This document shows, piece by piece, positions 51,743 through 60,844 of a stretch of 64,000 nucleotides of DNA. The DNA comes from Streptomyces tsukubensis. Lineage in GTDB: Bacteria > Actinomycetota > Actinomycetes > Streptomycetales > Streptomycetaceae. The DNA is taken from positions 1,798,001-1,862,000 of the forward strand of contig NZ_CP045178.1 in the NCBI RefSeq assembly GCF_009296025.1. Direction: 5' to 3'. The notes beneath the pieces are model-generated. The model saw only the letters and a program-made list of their open reading frames with translations, was not told the origin of the DNA and made no database searches. Positions within the stretch are counted from its first letter, which is position 1. Every line of letters starts with the position of its first letter. The position numbers and the translations under genes are program-made.

Positions 51743-53542
51743 TCACTCCTTGGGCGAGGGCGAGGGATCGGCGGAGGGGGAACCCGACGCTCCGTCGTCG
51801 GGCGCCTCGGTCACCGTCAGCTTGACGGTCAGTGTGGCGCCGCCCTTGGTGGTGACGCGGAGCAGGAAGGTGCCCGCCGTGTCGTCCGCGTAGATCTTCG
51901 GGAGGGTGACGACGCCCTTCGCGTTGGTCTTCAGCCCGACCAGGGAGCGCAGCGGCTTGCCGTCGGCGTCCTTGAAGTAGGGGCCTGCTGCGGCCGTCGC
52001 GGAGTCGTCCGCCGACTTCACCATGGTGGCGGTCGCTTCGGTCCCCGCGAGGGCCGTGCCCTTGTACGTGGCCTTGACGGCCACATCGTCGGCGAAGGCC
52101 GCTCCCGCGACGGCGGTGAGCGCCTCGTCCGAGGTCCTGGTCAGCTTGTCCGCCTGACGGGCGGTGACGACCGCCTTGAAGTCGAGACTGGCGGAGGAGC
52201 CGTCGACGACGGTGGCCCTGACGGTGAAGTTGCCCGCCTTGTCGCCGGCCCGCAGGGCGGGAGCGGTGGCCGTACCGGTACTGCCCGTCGTGACGGTGGC
52301 ACTGGCGCCGCCGCCGTCGAAACGGGTGCCGGTGTCGCCGACGACGGTGAACTTCACCCGGACCTTGGCCACGGGCTTGCCCAGGGACGTCTGCGCCTTG
52401 ACGGCGGGCCGCTTGGCGAACGTCTCGCCCGCGGTGGCGGTCAGGGCGCCGCCCGCGACATTGGCGAACCGCGCCACGGTGTCGGCGGGGGCGGGCGTGG
52501 AGGGCGGCGGGGTGGGCGTACCCGGCGTGGAACTGTCGCCCGGGTCGGGCTTGTGCGAGCCGCCACCCGTGGGCGGCGGGCTCGTGGTGGAGCCGCCGCC
52601 GCTCCCGCCGCCGCTGCCGCCCCTGCCCGGTGTCGTGCTGCCGCTGGGGTGGATGGGCCGTACAGAAGGCGGGGTCGAGGGCGTGGCCGAGGGGCTCGGG
52701 GAGACGCTGGGGGTGTCGCTGCGGTCGCCCGGGAGCCCGCCGGTGCCGTCGGGGATCTCGTGGGTGCCCTTGCGGTAGAACTCGTACCAGGACAGCACGG
52801 TCCTCAGATAGGCGTCCGAGTGGTTGTAGCTGAGGATCGCCTTGTGCAGGTAGCCGGAGTCCGAGAGATCGCGGCCGGAGGCGCAGAGGTAGTGGCCGGC
52901 TGCGAGGGCGGCGTCGAAGACGTTGTTGGGGTCCTTCTTGCCGTCACCGTTGCCGTCCTGGCCCGAGGTGGCCCAGGTCTCAGGGATGAACTGCATCGGC
53001 CCGACGGCACGGTCGTGTGTCGTGTCCCCGTCGTAGGCGCCGCCGTCGGTGTCGGTGATCTTCGCGAAGCCGTTGCCGTTGAGTACGGGGCCGAGGATCT
53101 GGCCCTTGGTGTTGCCCTCGGCGTCGACCTGGCCGCCGCGCGCGTGACCTGACTCGACCTTGCCGATCGCGGCGAGGAGCTGCCAGGGCAGATGGCAGCC
53201 CGGCTTGGTCGCGGCGAGGCCGGCCTCGGCCTTCTTGTAGGCGGCGAGCACGGTCGCGGGTATCCCCGAGTGGGTGGTGACGGCGTCGTCGTCCGAGCCT
53301 CCGGGGAGGTCGCTGGACGAGCCGGGTTTGTCCGGGGTCCGCAGCGGCGGCAGTTCCGTGTAGTACGGCGAGTTGCCCGTGGCGGGGGTGTCGGGGTGCG
53401 GTGACGCTTCCGACGCCCGCTTGTCGTGGCTGTCGTCGGTGAAACCGGGGGCCTGGGAGGCGGAGAGCGCCGCCATCACGACTGCCGCGACCGCAGTCGT
53501 CGCAGCTCCCTTACGCAGCCGCTTGCCGAATTGCGCCGCCAT
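51743..53542 (-). CDS. Secreted lytic transglycosylase with Ig-like C-terminal domains
   Basis: The 599-residue exported peptidoglycan enzyme has a signal or anchor helix ATTAVAAVVMAALSASQAPG at about residues 15-34. The SLT_2-type lytic transglycosylase domain follows: PWQLLAAIGKVESGHARGG near residue 122 with the catalytic Glu, RAVGPMQFIPETWATSGQDG, NVFDAALAAGHYLCASGRDL and ILSYNHSDAYLRTVLSWYE. A long Ser/Pro/Thr/Gly linker (residues ~280-365) leads to two Ig-like (invasin/Big-type) repeats, LTATAGETFAKRPAVKAQTS and LTAVAGAAFADDVAVKATYK. ATG at 53542 has GGGAGGGG 8 bases upstream. It probably remodels the cell wall while held by the C-terminal domains. Confidence 0.9.
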   Translation of the reverse strand: MAAQFGKRLRKGAATTAVAAVVMAALSASQAPGFTDDSHDKRASEASPHPDTPATGNSPYYTELPPLRTPDKPGSSSDLPGGSDDDAVTTHSGIPATVLAAYKKAEAGLAATKPGCHLPWQLLAAIGKVESGHARGGQVDAEGNTKGQILGPVLNGNGFAKITDTDGGAYDGDTTHDRAVGPMQFIPETWATSGQDGNGDGKKDPNNVFDAALAAGHYLCASGRDLSDSGYLHKAILSYNHSDAYLRTVLSWYEFYRKGTHEIPDGTGGLPGDRSDTPSVSPSPSATPSTPPSVRPIHPSGSTTPGRGGSGGGSGGGSTTSPPPTGGGSHKPDPGDSSTPGTPTPPPSTPAPADTVARFANVAGGALTATAGETFAKRPAVKAQTSLGKPVAKVRVKFTVVGDTGTRFDGGGASATVTTGSTGTATAPALRAGDKAGNFTVRATVVDGSSASLDFKAVVTARQADKLTRTSDEALTAVAGAAFADDVAVKATYKGTALAGTEATATMVKSADDSATAAAGPYFKDADGKPLRSLVGLKTNAKGVVTLPKIYADDTAGTFLLRVTTKGGATLTVKLTVTEAPDDGASGSPSADPSPSPKE

Positions 53543-53793
53543 TGAACGAACCCCTCCCGTCGGCCCTCTCCGCGCTCCCCAGCGCGGTGACCCAGGTGAC
53601 ACTACGACAACTCGGTGCGCCCAGACACCCGTTCACGCCCGATTTTCACCGGTTGGCCATATGCGGGACGCCCGCCTCGACGTTTCCGTACCGGAACAGA
53701 GACCGAAAGCTACCGATCAGGAACCCTTCGAGACGGAACGGCCCCGCCCACAGGCAGTACACAGCCGAAATAAAGCGCTCCGGGGGGGCATCG

Positions 53794-53851
53794 GCCGCCG
53801 TGACTGCGGCGCATCACTTCCCGCCGCCGTGACTGCGGCGCATCACTTCCC
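53794..53851. repeat. 29-bp perfect direct duplication
   Basis: GCCGCCGTGACTGCGGCGCA plus CATCACTTCCC is present twice in tandem with a 29-bp period, in the gap between the transglycosylase and polA genes. Confidence 0.85.
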
Positions 53852-53899
53852 CGGCAGCCGTGCCGGACAAGGGCCTCACCGGCCCGGCACCGGCTACAC

Positions 53900-54115
53900 G
53901 GACATGACCCGAACCCGGCGCACGGCCCGGCCCACGCACAGCCCGAGCCCGACACGGGTCCACACACAGGCCGAGCCCGGCGCACGGCCCGAACCCGGAG
54001 TGCGGCCCGAGCCCGGCACACGACCCGGCCCCACACACCGACCGAGCCCGACACGCGTCCACACACGGCCCGAGCCCGACGCACGGCCCGAGCCCAATAC
54101 ACGGTCCAGGTCAGA
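53900..54115. repeat. 15-16 bp minisatellite downstream of polA
   Basis: About a dozen degenerate copies of ACGGCCCGAGCCCGRC and relatives (GACACGSGTCCACACA also recurs twice). No CRISPR-type alternation of fixed repeats with unique spacers. Confidence 0.75.
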
Positions 54116-54186
54116 CGTGCGACTCGATGATCCCCGCACACCGACCGACCCGACACGCCGCATACCCCGACGCCCCCGAGGCGGCC

Positions 54187-56931
54187 TCAGTGCGCCGCGG
54201 ACTCCCAGTCCCGGCCCACGCCCACGGACACGTCGAGCGGTGCCCCGAGCTTGGCCGCGCCCGCCATTTCACGGCGGACGATCTTCTCCACGGCCTCCCG
54301 CTCGCCGGGGAAGATCTCCAGCACGATTTCGTCGTGGACCTGGAGCAGCATCCGCGAGGAGAGCTTCGCCTCGGTCAGAGCACGGTCGACGCCCAGCATC
54401 GCGATCTTCACGATGTCCGCCGCCGTGCCCTGGATCGGGGCGTTCAACGCCATCCGCTCCGCCATCTCCCTGCGCTGCCTGTTGTCGCTGTTCAGGTCGG
54501 GCAGATAACGGCGGCGCCCCAGCATCGTCTCGGTGTAACCCGTGGCACGGGCCTCGTCGACGGCGTGCCGCAGATAGTCACGGACACCGCCGAACCGCTC
54601 GAAGTAGGTGTCCATCAGCGCGCGGGCCTCCCCCGCGTCGATGTTCAGCTGCTGGGACAGTCCGAACGCGGACAGCCCGTACGCCAGGCCGTACGACATG
54701 GCCTTGATCTTGCGGCGCATCTCGGCGTCGACCGCCGACCGCTCCACGCCGAAGACGGAAGAGGCCACCGTGGTGTGCAGGTCCTCGCCGGAGGTGAACG
54801 CCTCGATGAGCCCCTCGTCCTGCGACAGGTGGGCCATCACCCGCAGCTCGATCTGGCTGTAGTCGGCGGTCATCAGCGACTCGTACCCCTCGCCGACGAC
54901 GAAGCCGCGGCGGATGGCTCGGCCCTCGTCGGTGCGGACCGGGATGTTCTGGAGGTTCGGCTCCGTGGAGGAGAGCCTGCCGGTGGCCGCCACCGTCTGG
55001 TTGAACGTGGTGTGGATACGGCCGTCCTCGGCGATGCTCTTGATCAGCCCCTCGACCGTCACCCGCAGCTTGGCCTGCTCCCGGTGGCGCAGCATGATCA
55101 CCGGAAGCTCGTGGTCGGTCTGGGTGGCGAGCCAGGCGAGGGCGTCCGCGTCGGTGGTGAAACCCGTCTTGGTCTTCTTCGTCCTCGGCAGCGCCAGCTC
55201 ACCGAAGAGGACTTCCTGGAGCTGCTTGGGCGAGCCGAGGTTGAACTCGTGTCCGACCGCGTCGTGCGCCTCCTTCACGGCCTGCTGGACCGCTCCGGCG
55301 AACATCTGCTCCATCGATTCGAGGTGCGCGCGGTCCGCGGCGATACCGTGCCGCTCAAGGCGGGCCAGCAGCGCGGACGTCGGCAGCTCGATGTCTTTCA
55401 GAAGCTCCGTGGCACGCACCTCCGGGAGCCGCTCACCGAAGGCCGTACCGAGATCGAGGACTGTACGGGCCTGCACCATCAGCGCCTGGGCCTCGGCCTC
55501 GTCGTCGCTGCCGAAGGCGAGCTGCCCATCGGCGGCCGACGCGGGCACCAGCTCACGGCCCAGGTACTCCATCGACAGGGTGTCGAGCGCGAAGGAACGC
55601 CGGCCCGGCTTCACGAGATACGCGGCGAGCGCCGTGTCCATGGAGACACCCGCCACCTCCCAGCCGTGCTCACCGAAGACCCGCATGAGCCCCTTGGCGT
55701 TGTGCATCACCTTCGGCCTGTGCGGGTCGCAGATCCACCGGGCGAAGGCGTTCTCGTCGGCCTCGTCGAGCGTCGAGGGGTCGAACCAGCAGGCGGCGCC
55801 CGCCGCCGCGGCCAGCGCGACCTCGGTGACCGTGCCCACGCCGAGCTGCCAGGTGTCGACGGTCGCCACACCGAGCACCGCCGAGCCGTGCTCATCGAGC
55901 CACGGGGCGAGCTCGCCCGCGCCGACGACCGTGGCGTCCAGCTCCACGTCCTCCGTCACCACCGCCGGCTCCGCCTCGGCCGCGCCGGGGTCGACGGCGA
56001 GCAGCCGCTCACGCAGTGAGGGGTTACGGATCTCCAGGGTGTCGAGGACCAGCGCGACAGCCGTCCTGTCGTACGGCCGGCGCTCCAGATCGGTCGCCGC
56101 CTTCGGCAGCTCCACATCGCGGACCATCTCCGTCAGACGGCGGTTCAGCTTCACCGCGTCGAGATGGTCACGGAAGTTCTGCCCGGCCTTGCCCTTGACC
56201 TCGTCGGCCCGCTCCACCAGCTCCGCGAACGAACCGAACTGGTTGATCCACTTAGCGGCCGTCTTCTCGCCCACACCGGGAATCCCCGGAAGGTTGTCCG
56301 ACGGGTCACCGCGCAGCGCCGCGAAGTCCGGATACTGCGCGGGCGTCAGCCCGTACTTCTCCTCGACCTTCTCCGGCGTGTACCGGGTCAGCTCCGAGAC
56401 ACCCTTCGTCGGATACAGCACCGTCACGTTCTCACTGACCAGCTGGAACGAGTCCCTGTCCCCCGTGACGATCAGCACCTCGAACCCGGCCGCCTCCGCC
56501 TGCGTGACCAGCGTCGCGATGACGTCGTCCGCCTCGAACCCGTCGACCGCGAACCGCTGCGCGTTCATCGCGTCGAGCAGCTCACCGATCAGCTCGACCT
56601 GCCCCTTGAACTCGTCGGGCGTCTTCGAACGGTTGGCCTTGTACTCGGTGAACTCCTCGGACCGCCAGGTCTTGCGGGACACGTCGAACGCCACCGCGAA
56701 ATGCGTGGGCGCCTCATCACGCAACGTATTCGCCAGCATCGACGCGAATCCGTAGATCGCGTTGGTCGGCTGGCCGGTCGCCGTCGTGAAATTCTCCGCC
56801 GGCAGCGCGAAGAACGCCCGGTAGGCCAGGGAATGCCCGTCCATGAGGAGCAGACGCGGGCGGTCGGCGCCCGCCGTCCCCGCCGAGCCGGACGCCGCTG
56901 CGGACTTCTTCTTCGATGCTGTCTCTGCCAC
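54187..56931 (-). CDS. polA: DNA polymerase I
   Basis: The 914-residue polymerase fills gaps in excision repair and removes Okazaki RNA primers. The N-terminal 5'-3' exonuclease covers residues ~20-320: LLLMDGHSLAYRAFFALP, FEADDVIATLVTQAEA, IVTGDRDSFQLV, LRGDPSDNLPGIPGVGEKTA. The middle 3'-5' exonuclease-like domain lacks clear catalytic acids. Polymerase motif A is MTADYSQIELRVMAHL near residue 668, motif B RRKIKAMSYGLAYGLSAFG, motif C LLQVHDEIVLEIF near residue 865. GTG at 56931 (VAETASKKK) is chosen for AGGA 9 bases upstream. It is divergent from the molybdoprotein gene. Confidence 0.97.
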   Translation of the reverse strand: MAETASKKKSAAASGSAGTAGADRPRLLLMDGHSLAYRAFFALPAENFTTATGQPTNAIYGFASMLANTLRDEAPTHFAVAFDVSRKTWRSEEFTEYKANRSKTPDEFKGQVELIGELLDAMNAQRFAVDGFEADDVIATLVTQAEAAGFEVLIVTGDRDSFQLVSENVTVLYPTKGVSELTRYTPEKVEEKYGLTPAQYPDFAALRGDPSDNLPGIPGVGEKTAAKWINQFGSFAELVERADEVKGKAGQNFRDHLDAVKLNRRLTEMVRDVELPKAATDLERRPYDRTAVALVLDTLEIRNPSLRERLLAVDPGAAEAEPAVVTEDVELDATVVGAGELAPWLDEHGSAVLGVATVDTWQLGVGTVTEVALAAAAGAACWFDPSTLDEADENAFARWICDPHRPKVMHNAKGLMRVFGEHGWEVAGVSMDTALAAYLVKPGRRSFALDTLSMEYLGRELVPASAADGQLAFGSDDEAEAQALMVQARTVLDLGTAFGERLPEVRATELLKDIELPTSALLARLERHGIAADRAHLESMEQMFAGAVQQAVKEAHDAVGHEFNLGSPKQLQEVLFGELALPRTKKTKTGFTTDADALAWLATQTDHELPVIMLRHREQAKLRVTVEGLIKSIAEDGRIHTTFNQTVAATGRLSSTEPNLQNIPVRTDEGRAIRRGFVVGEGYESLMTADYSQIELRVMAHLSQDEGLIEAFTSGEDLHTTVASSVFGVERSAVDAEMRRKIKAMSYGLAYGLSAFGLSQQLNIDAGEARALMDTYFERFGGVRDYLRHAVDEARATGYTETMLGRRRYLPDLNSDNRQRREMAERMALNAPIQGTAADIVKIAMLGVDRALTEAKLSSRMLLQVHDEIVLEIFPGEREAVEKIVRREMAGAAKLGAPLDVSVGVGRDWESAAH

Positions 56932-57128
56932 GCCCCCGATCCTGTCACGCTCCACTGACACCCGGCCCCGACCCCACCCCGCGAGCCCCGGCCCGGCCCC
57001 CGCCCCTCCCCCACCGGAACACGTGCGAAAATCCTGGTGTAGCGCACACGCACAACGCGACACAGCGTGGGCCCCCGCCACCCGAGCCGAGCGGCGCCCC
57101 GGGCCCCGGCCCCGAAGGGAAGTGCAGC

Positions 57129-59411
57129 ATGGCAGGCAAGCCGCCCACGGAGGACCCGGTCCAGGACGCCCCGCGCGTCGAGCAACCGCACCACGCCGCC
57201 GCAGGACTGCCCGCCGTAGGGCACTCCCTGCGCATCGCCCAGCAGCAGATGGGCGTGCGCCGCACAGCGCTGACCCTGCTGCGCGTCAACCAGAAGAACG
57301 GCTTCGACTGCCCCGGCTGCGCCTGGCCCGAACCCGGCAAACGCCACACCGCCGAATTCTGCGAGAACGGCGCCAAGGCCGTCGCGGAGGAAGCGACCCT
57401 GCGCCGCGTCACCCCCTCGTTCTTCGCCGAGCACCCCGTCGCCGACCTCGCCACCCGCAGCGGCTACTGGCTCGGCCAGCAGGGCCGTCTCACCCACCCC
57501 ATGTACCTCCCCGAGGGAGCGTCGGCGTACGAGCCGGTCACCTGGGAGCGGGCCTTCGGGATCATCGCCGAGGAACTCGACGCGCTCACCTCACCCGACG
57601 AGGCCGTCTTCTACACCTCGGGCCGCACCAGCAACGAAGCCGCCTTCCTCTACCAGCTCTTCGCCCGCGAGTTCGGCACCAACAACCTGCCCGACTGCTC
57701 CAACATGTGCCACGAGTCGTCCGGCTCGGCGCTCACCGAGACCATCGGCGTCGGCAAGGGCAGCGTGTCGCTGGAGGACCTGCACCGCTCCGACCTGATC
57801 ATCGTCGCGGGCCAGAACCCCGGCACCAACCACCCGCGCATGCTCTCCGCCCTCGAAGAGGCCAAGAACAACGGCGCGAAGATCATATCCATCAACCCGC
57901 TGCCCGAAGCCGGCCTCGAACGGTTCAAGAACCCGCAGACCCCCAAGGGGCTCGCCAAGGGCGCCGCCCTCACCGACCTGTTCCTCCAGATCAGGCTCGG
58001 CGGCGACCAGGCACTCTTCCGCCTCCTCAACAAACTGATCCTGCGGACGGAAGGCGCGGTCGACGAGGAGTTCATCCGCGAACACACCCACGGCTACGAA
58101 GAGTTCGCCACCGCGGCGGCAGAAGCCGACTGGGACGCCACTCTCGCCGCCACCGGACTCGACCGCTCCGCCATCGAAGAGGCGCTGCGCATGGTCCTCG
58201 CCTCCCGGCGCACGGTCGTCTGCTGGGCCATGGGCCTCACCCAGCACAAACACTCCGTGCCGACCATCCGCGAAGTCGTCAACTTCCTCCTCCTGCGCGG
58301 CAACATCGGCAGGCCAGGCGCCGGAGTCTGCCCCGTACGCGGCCACTCCAACGTCCAGGGCGACCGCACCATGGGCGTCTTCGAACGCCCCGCCCCCGCC
58401 TTCCTCGACGCCCTGGAGAAGGAATTCGCCTTCACCGCACCCCGCGAACACGGCTACGACGTCGTCCGTGCCATCCGCGCCCTGCGCGACGGCGACGCCA
58501 AGGTCTTCTTCGCCATGGGCGGCAACTTCGTCTCCGCCTCCCCCGACACCGACGTCACGGAAGCGGCCATGCGCCGCGCCGGCCTCACCGTCCACGTCTC
58601 CACCAAACTCAACCGCTCCCACGCCGTCACCGGCGCCCGCGCCCTGATCCTGCCGACGCTCGGCCGCACCGAACGCGACCTCCAGAGCGGCGGACCCCAG
58701 TTCGTCACCGTCGAGGACTCCATGGGCATGGTCCACGCCTCCCGCGGCCGCCTCGAACCTGCCGGACCCGAACTCCTCTCCGAACCCGCCATCGTCGCCC
58801 GCCTCGCCCAACGCGTACTCGGCGACAGCACCAGCACCCCCTGGCAGGAGTTCGAGAAGGACTACGGGACCATCCGCGACCGCATCGCCCGCGTCATCCC
58901 CGGCTTCGAGGACTTCAACGAACGCGTCTCCCGCCCCGAGGGCTTCGCCCTCCCCCACGCACCCAGGGACGAACGCCGCTTCCCCACCGCGACCGGCAAG
59001 GCCAACTTCACCGCCGCCCCCGTCGAACACCCCGAGCTGCCGGAAGGCCGGCTGCTCCTGCAGACCCTGCGCTCCCACGACCAGTACAACACCACCATCT
59101 ACGGCCTCGACGACCGTTACCGAGGCATCAAGAACGGCCGCAGGGTCGTCCTCGTCAACGCCGACGATGCTCGCGGACTTGGCCTCAGCGACGGCCAGTA
59201 CGTCGACCTCGTCAGCGAGTGGAAGGACGGCGTCGAGCGGCGCGCACCCGGTTTCCGGCTCGTCCACTACCCCACCGCACGCGGCTGCGCCGCCGCCTAC
59301 TACCCGGAGACCAACGTCCTCGTCCCGCTCGACGCCACCGCCGACACCAGCAACACCCCCGCCAGCAAATCGGTCGTCGTCCGCCTCGAACCGGCACCCG
59401 CACCCGCGTAG
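57129..59411 (+). CDS. FdhF/YdeP-family molybdopterin oxidoreductase
   Basis: The 760-residue molybdenum bis-MGD protein is related to formate dehydrogenase H but of the YdeP branch with unknown substrate. CPGC at residues 61-64 and Cys78 resemble a reduced iron-sulfur motif. NMCHESSGSALTETIG places Cys194 where formate dehydrogenases have the Mo-ligand Cys or Sec. LHRSDLIIVAGQNPGTNHPR, VCWAMGLTQHKHSV, LLRGNIGRPGAGVCPVRGHS and LLQTLRSHDQYNTTIYG are cofactor-binding blocks. YdeP has been tied to acid resistance in E. coli. ATG at 57129 has GAAGGGAAG upstream. No partner electron-transfer subunit or fdhD lies next to it here. Confidence 0.92.
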   Translation: MAGKPPTEDPVQDAPRVEQPHHAAAGLPAVGHSLRIAQQQMGVRRTALTLLRVNQKNGFDCPGCAWPEPGKRHTAEFCENGAKAVAEEATLRRVTPSFFAEHPVADLATRSGYWLGQQGRLTHPMYLPEGASAYEPVTWERAFGIIAEELDALTSPDEAVFYTSGRTSNEAAFLYQLFAREFGTNNLPDCSNMCHESSGSALTETIGVGKGSVSLEDLHRSDLIIVAGQNPGTNHPRMLSALEEAKNNGAKIISINPLPEAGLERFKNPQTPKGLAKGAALTDLFLQIRLGGDQALFRLLNKLILRTEGAVDEEFIREHTHGYEEFATAAAEADWDATLAATGLDRSAIEEALRMVLASRRTVVCWAMGLTQHKHSVPTIREVVNFLLLRGNIGRPGAGVCPVRGHSNVQGDRTMGVFERPAPAFLDALEKEFAFTAPREHGYDVVRAIRALRDGDAKVFFAMGGNFVSASPDTDVTEAAMRRAGLTVHVSTKLNRSHAVTGARALILPTLGRTERDLQSGGPQFVTVEDSMGMVHASRGRLEPAGPELLSEPAIVARLAQRVLGDSTSTPWQEFEKDYGTIRDRIARVIPGFEDFNERVSRPEGFALPHAPRDERRFPTATGKANFTAAPVEHPELPEGRLLLQTLRSHDQYNTTIYGLDDRYRGIKNGRRVVLVNADDARGLGLSDGQYVDLVSEWKDGVERRAPGFRLVHYPTARGCAAAYYPETNVLVPLDATADTSNTPASKSVVVRLEPAPAPA

Positions 59412-59725
59412 CACCTCGGGCCCGTGCCGGCCCTCGGCACCCGTACGACGCCCCGCGGGCACCCGTACGACGGAGCGGCGGGGCACTCGTACGCCCGACC
59501 CGAGGGCACTCGTACACGGGCCGTCGGGCACCCGGACGCCGACCGGCGCACTGAGCGACCGCTCAGTAACCCCACGGGACACCGACAGTGGCGAGTACCG
59601 TCACCCGGACACGCACACCGCACGAAGCCACACGACACCACGCGAAGCAGCGAGAAGTCGCAAGAACCACGCGAAGCCGCAAGAACCACGCCAAACCACA
59701 TGAAGCAGATCGGAGCCAAGGCCCC
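59412..59725. repeat. Repeat-bearing gap: GGCACYCGTACG units
   Basis: The 314-bp gap between the molybdoprotein and thioesterase genes contains about five copies of GGGCACYCGTACG-type units spaced 24-27 bp (59435-59540). Then comes an A-rich stretch with repeated CACGCGAAGC and CGCAAGAACCACGC (59640-59690). I see no gene; the promoter for the thioesterase presumably lies in the A-rich part. Confidence 0.6.
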
Positions 59726-60190
59726 ATGGGCGAGCAGCACACCGTGAAGTTCCCGCAGGAAGTCCTCGACCAGTACGCCTCCCTCGGCATCGACCTGGCC
59801 ACCTTCTTCTCCGCGGGACACCTCGGCACCCGGATGGGCATCCAGGTCGTCGAAGCCTCCGCCGACCGCGTCACCGGCACCATGCCCGTCGAGGGCAACA
59901 CCCAGCCCTACGGCCTCCTCCACGGCGGCGCCTCCGCCGTCCTCGCGGAGACCCTCGGCTCCGTCGGCGCCATGCTCCACGGCGGCCCCCACAAGATCGC
60001 CGTCGGCGTCGACCTCAACTGCACCCACCACCGCGGCGCCAAGTCCGGAATCGTCACAGGAACCGCCGTCCCCGTCCACCGGGGCCGCACCACAGCGACC
60101 TACGAGGTCGCCATCACCGACGCCCAGGACAAGCGGGTCTGCACCGCGCGCCTCACCTGCGTGCTGCGCGACAACCCCACGCCCAACTGA
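59726..60190 (+). CDS. PaaI-type hotdog-fold thioesterase
   Basis: The 154-residue hotdog thioesterase has MGIQVVEASADRVTGTMPVE, the signature PYGLLHGGASAVLAETLGSV near residues 61-80 (HGG with the catalytic Glu/Asn region), VGVDLNCTHHRGAKSG and VHRGRTTATYEVAITDAQ. It probably hydrolyses aromatic or other acyl-CoA thioesters, as PaaI and 1,4-dihydroxy-2-naphthoyl-CoA thioesterases do. ATG at 59726 follows CGGAGCCAAGG. It is followed by a strong terminator, so it is not part of the liv operon. Confidence 0.92.
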   Translation: MGEQHTVKFPQEVLDQYASLGIDLATFFSAGHLGTRMGIQVVEASADRVTGTMPVEGNTQPYGLLHGGASAVLAETLGSVGAMLHGGPHKIAVGVDLNCTHHRGAKSGIVTGTAVPVHRGRTTATYEVAITDAQDKRVCTARLTCVLRDNPTPN

Positions 60191-60211
60191 CCCAAAACCC
60201 CCCTCACCCCA

Positions 60212-60248
60212 CGGCGGGGCGCCCCGGTTCAACCGGCGCGCCCCGCCG
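60212..60248. terminator. Terminator after thioesterase gene
   Basis: Arms CGGCGGGGCGC (60212-60222) and GCGCCCCGCCG (60238-60248) with an inner CCGGTT/AACCGG stem make an almost fully paired hairpin 22 bp after the stop codon. Confidence 0.85.
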
Positions 60249-60844
60249 CTGCGTTACCACCCGGAAACGCGGAGCGGACTCCGGTGGACCTATCGCGAGT
60301 TGCCGTACATAGCACGACCGCTGACCCCAAAAGCCGCACTGCGTACGGGACTTGATCGCGAACCGAATCACATGCCCGTTACACGTGACACGCGGGAAGT
60401 GACCCGCGCCCGCTCCGGGAACCCCGCGTCGGCACCGTAAAAAATCACCCTCCGTAACATCCAGGCAATACGCGAACCGCACCCGACGGACCGGCACGAC
60501 CCCCACCCGCGACGCCGTCGTTCCCCACCCGCCGAACCCGGCATGCCAGCACCAAGATCGACTCAAGTGCCTTACCGGAGCAGCCACTTCTCAGCATGCG
60601 GGCAGCCCACCCCGACGCAAAACCCCGCGACCGCCCCACAGCGTCGCCCGCGTCTGGCCTCGCATAACAAGACAGTCACATCCTGTCCTTCCCCCATCCC
60701 GTCCCCCTTCACCTGCGCTTAGAGTCACGGCCAGTCACTGCGGCCGCCGGACGCGCCCACCGGACATCACCTACGACCGAAGGCGCACCCGGCAACCGAC
60801 ACGGCACCTCAAGCGAGGAGGCCGCGCCAGGGAAAGGACCCATC
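60249..60844. other. Upstream region of the liv operon
   Basis: A 596-bp gap with several AT-richer islands (60430-60470 and 60664-60690) unlike the flanking repeat-type gaps. TAGAGT at 60720-60725 could be a -10 box, but I see no matching -35. GAGGAGG and AAAGGA precede the livK start. No small gene or repeat is convincing. Its length and AT islands suggest a regulated promoter. Confidence 0.45.

Larger units (their letters stand above)
53543..54186. other. Repeat-rich intergenic region before the 3' end of polA
   Basis: This 644-bp gap holds the transglycosylase promoter side, a 29-bp direct duplication (about 53794-53851) and a degenerate minisatellite at about 53900-54115. I see no credible gene and no clear terminator for polA. 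Confidence 0.5.

Noticed and set aside
51734..53152. 472-codon plus-strand frame opposite the transglycosylase
   Set aside because: Low-complexity shadow of the Ser/Gly/Thr-rich linker and Ig-like domains; no start signal.
56843..59554. 903-codon plus-strand frame overlapping the molybdoprotein gene
   Set aside because: It is the +1 frame of the same region, almost entirely Arg/Pro/His; the FdhF/YdeP frame has all family motifs.
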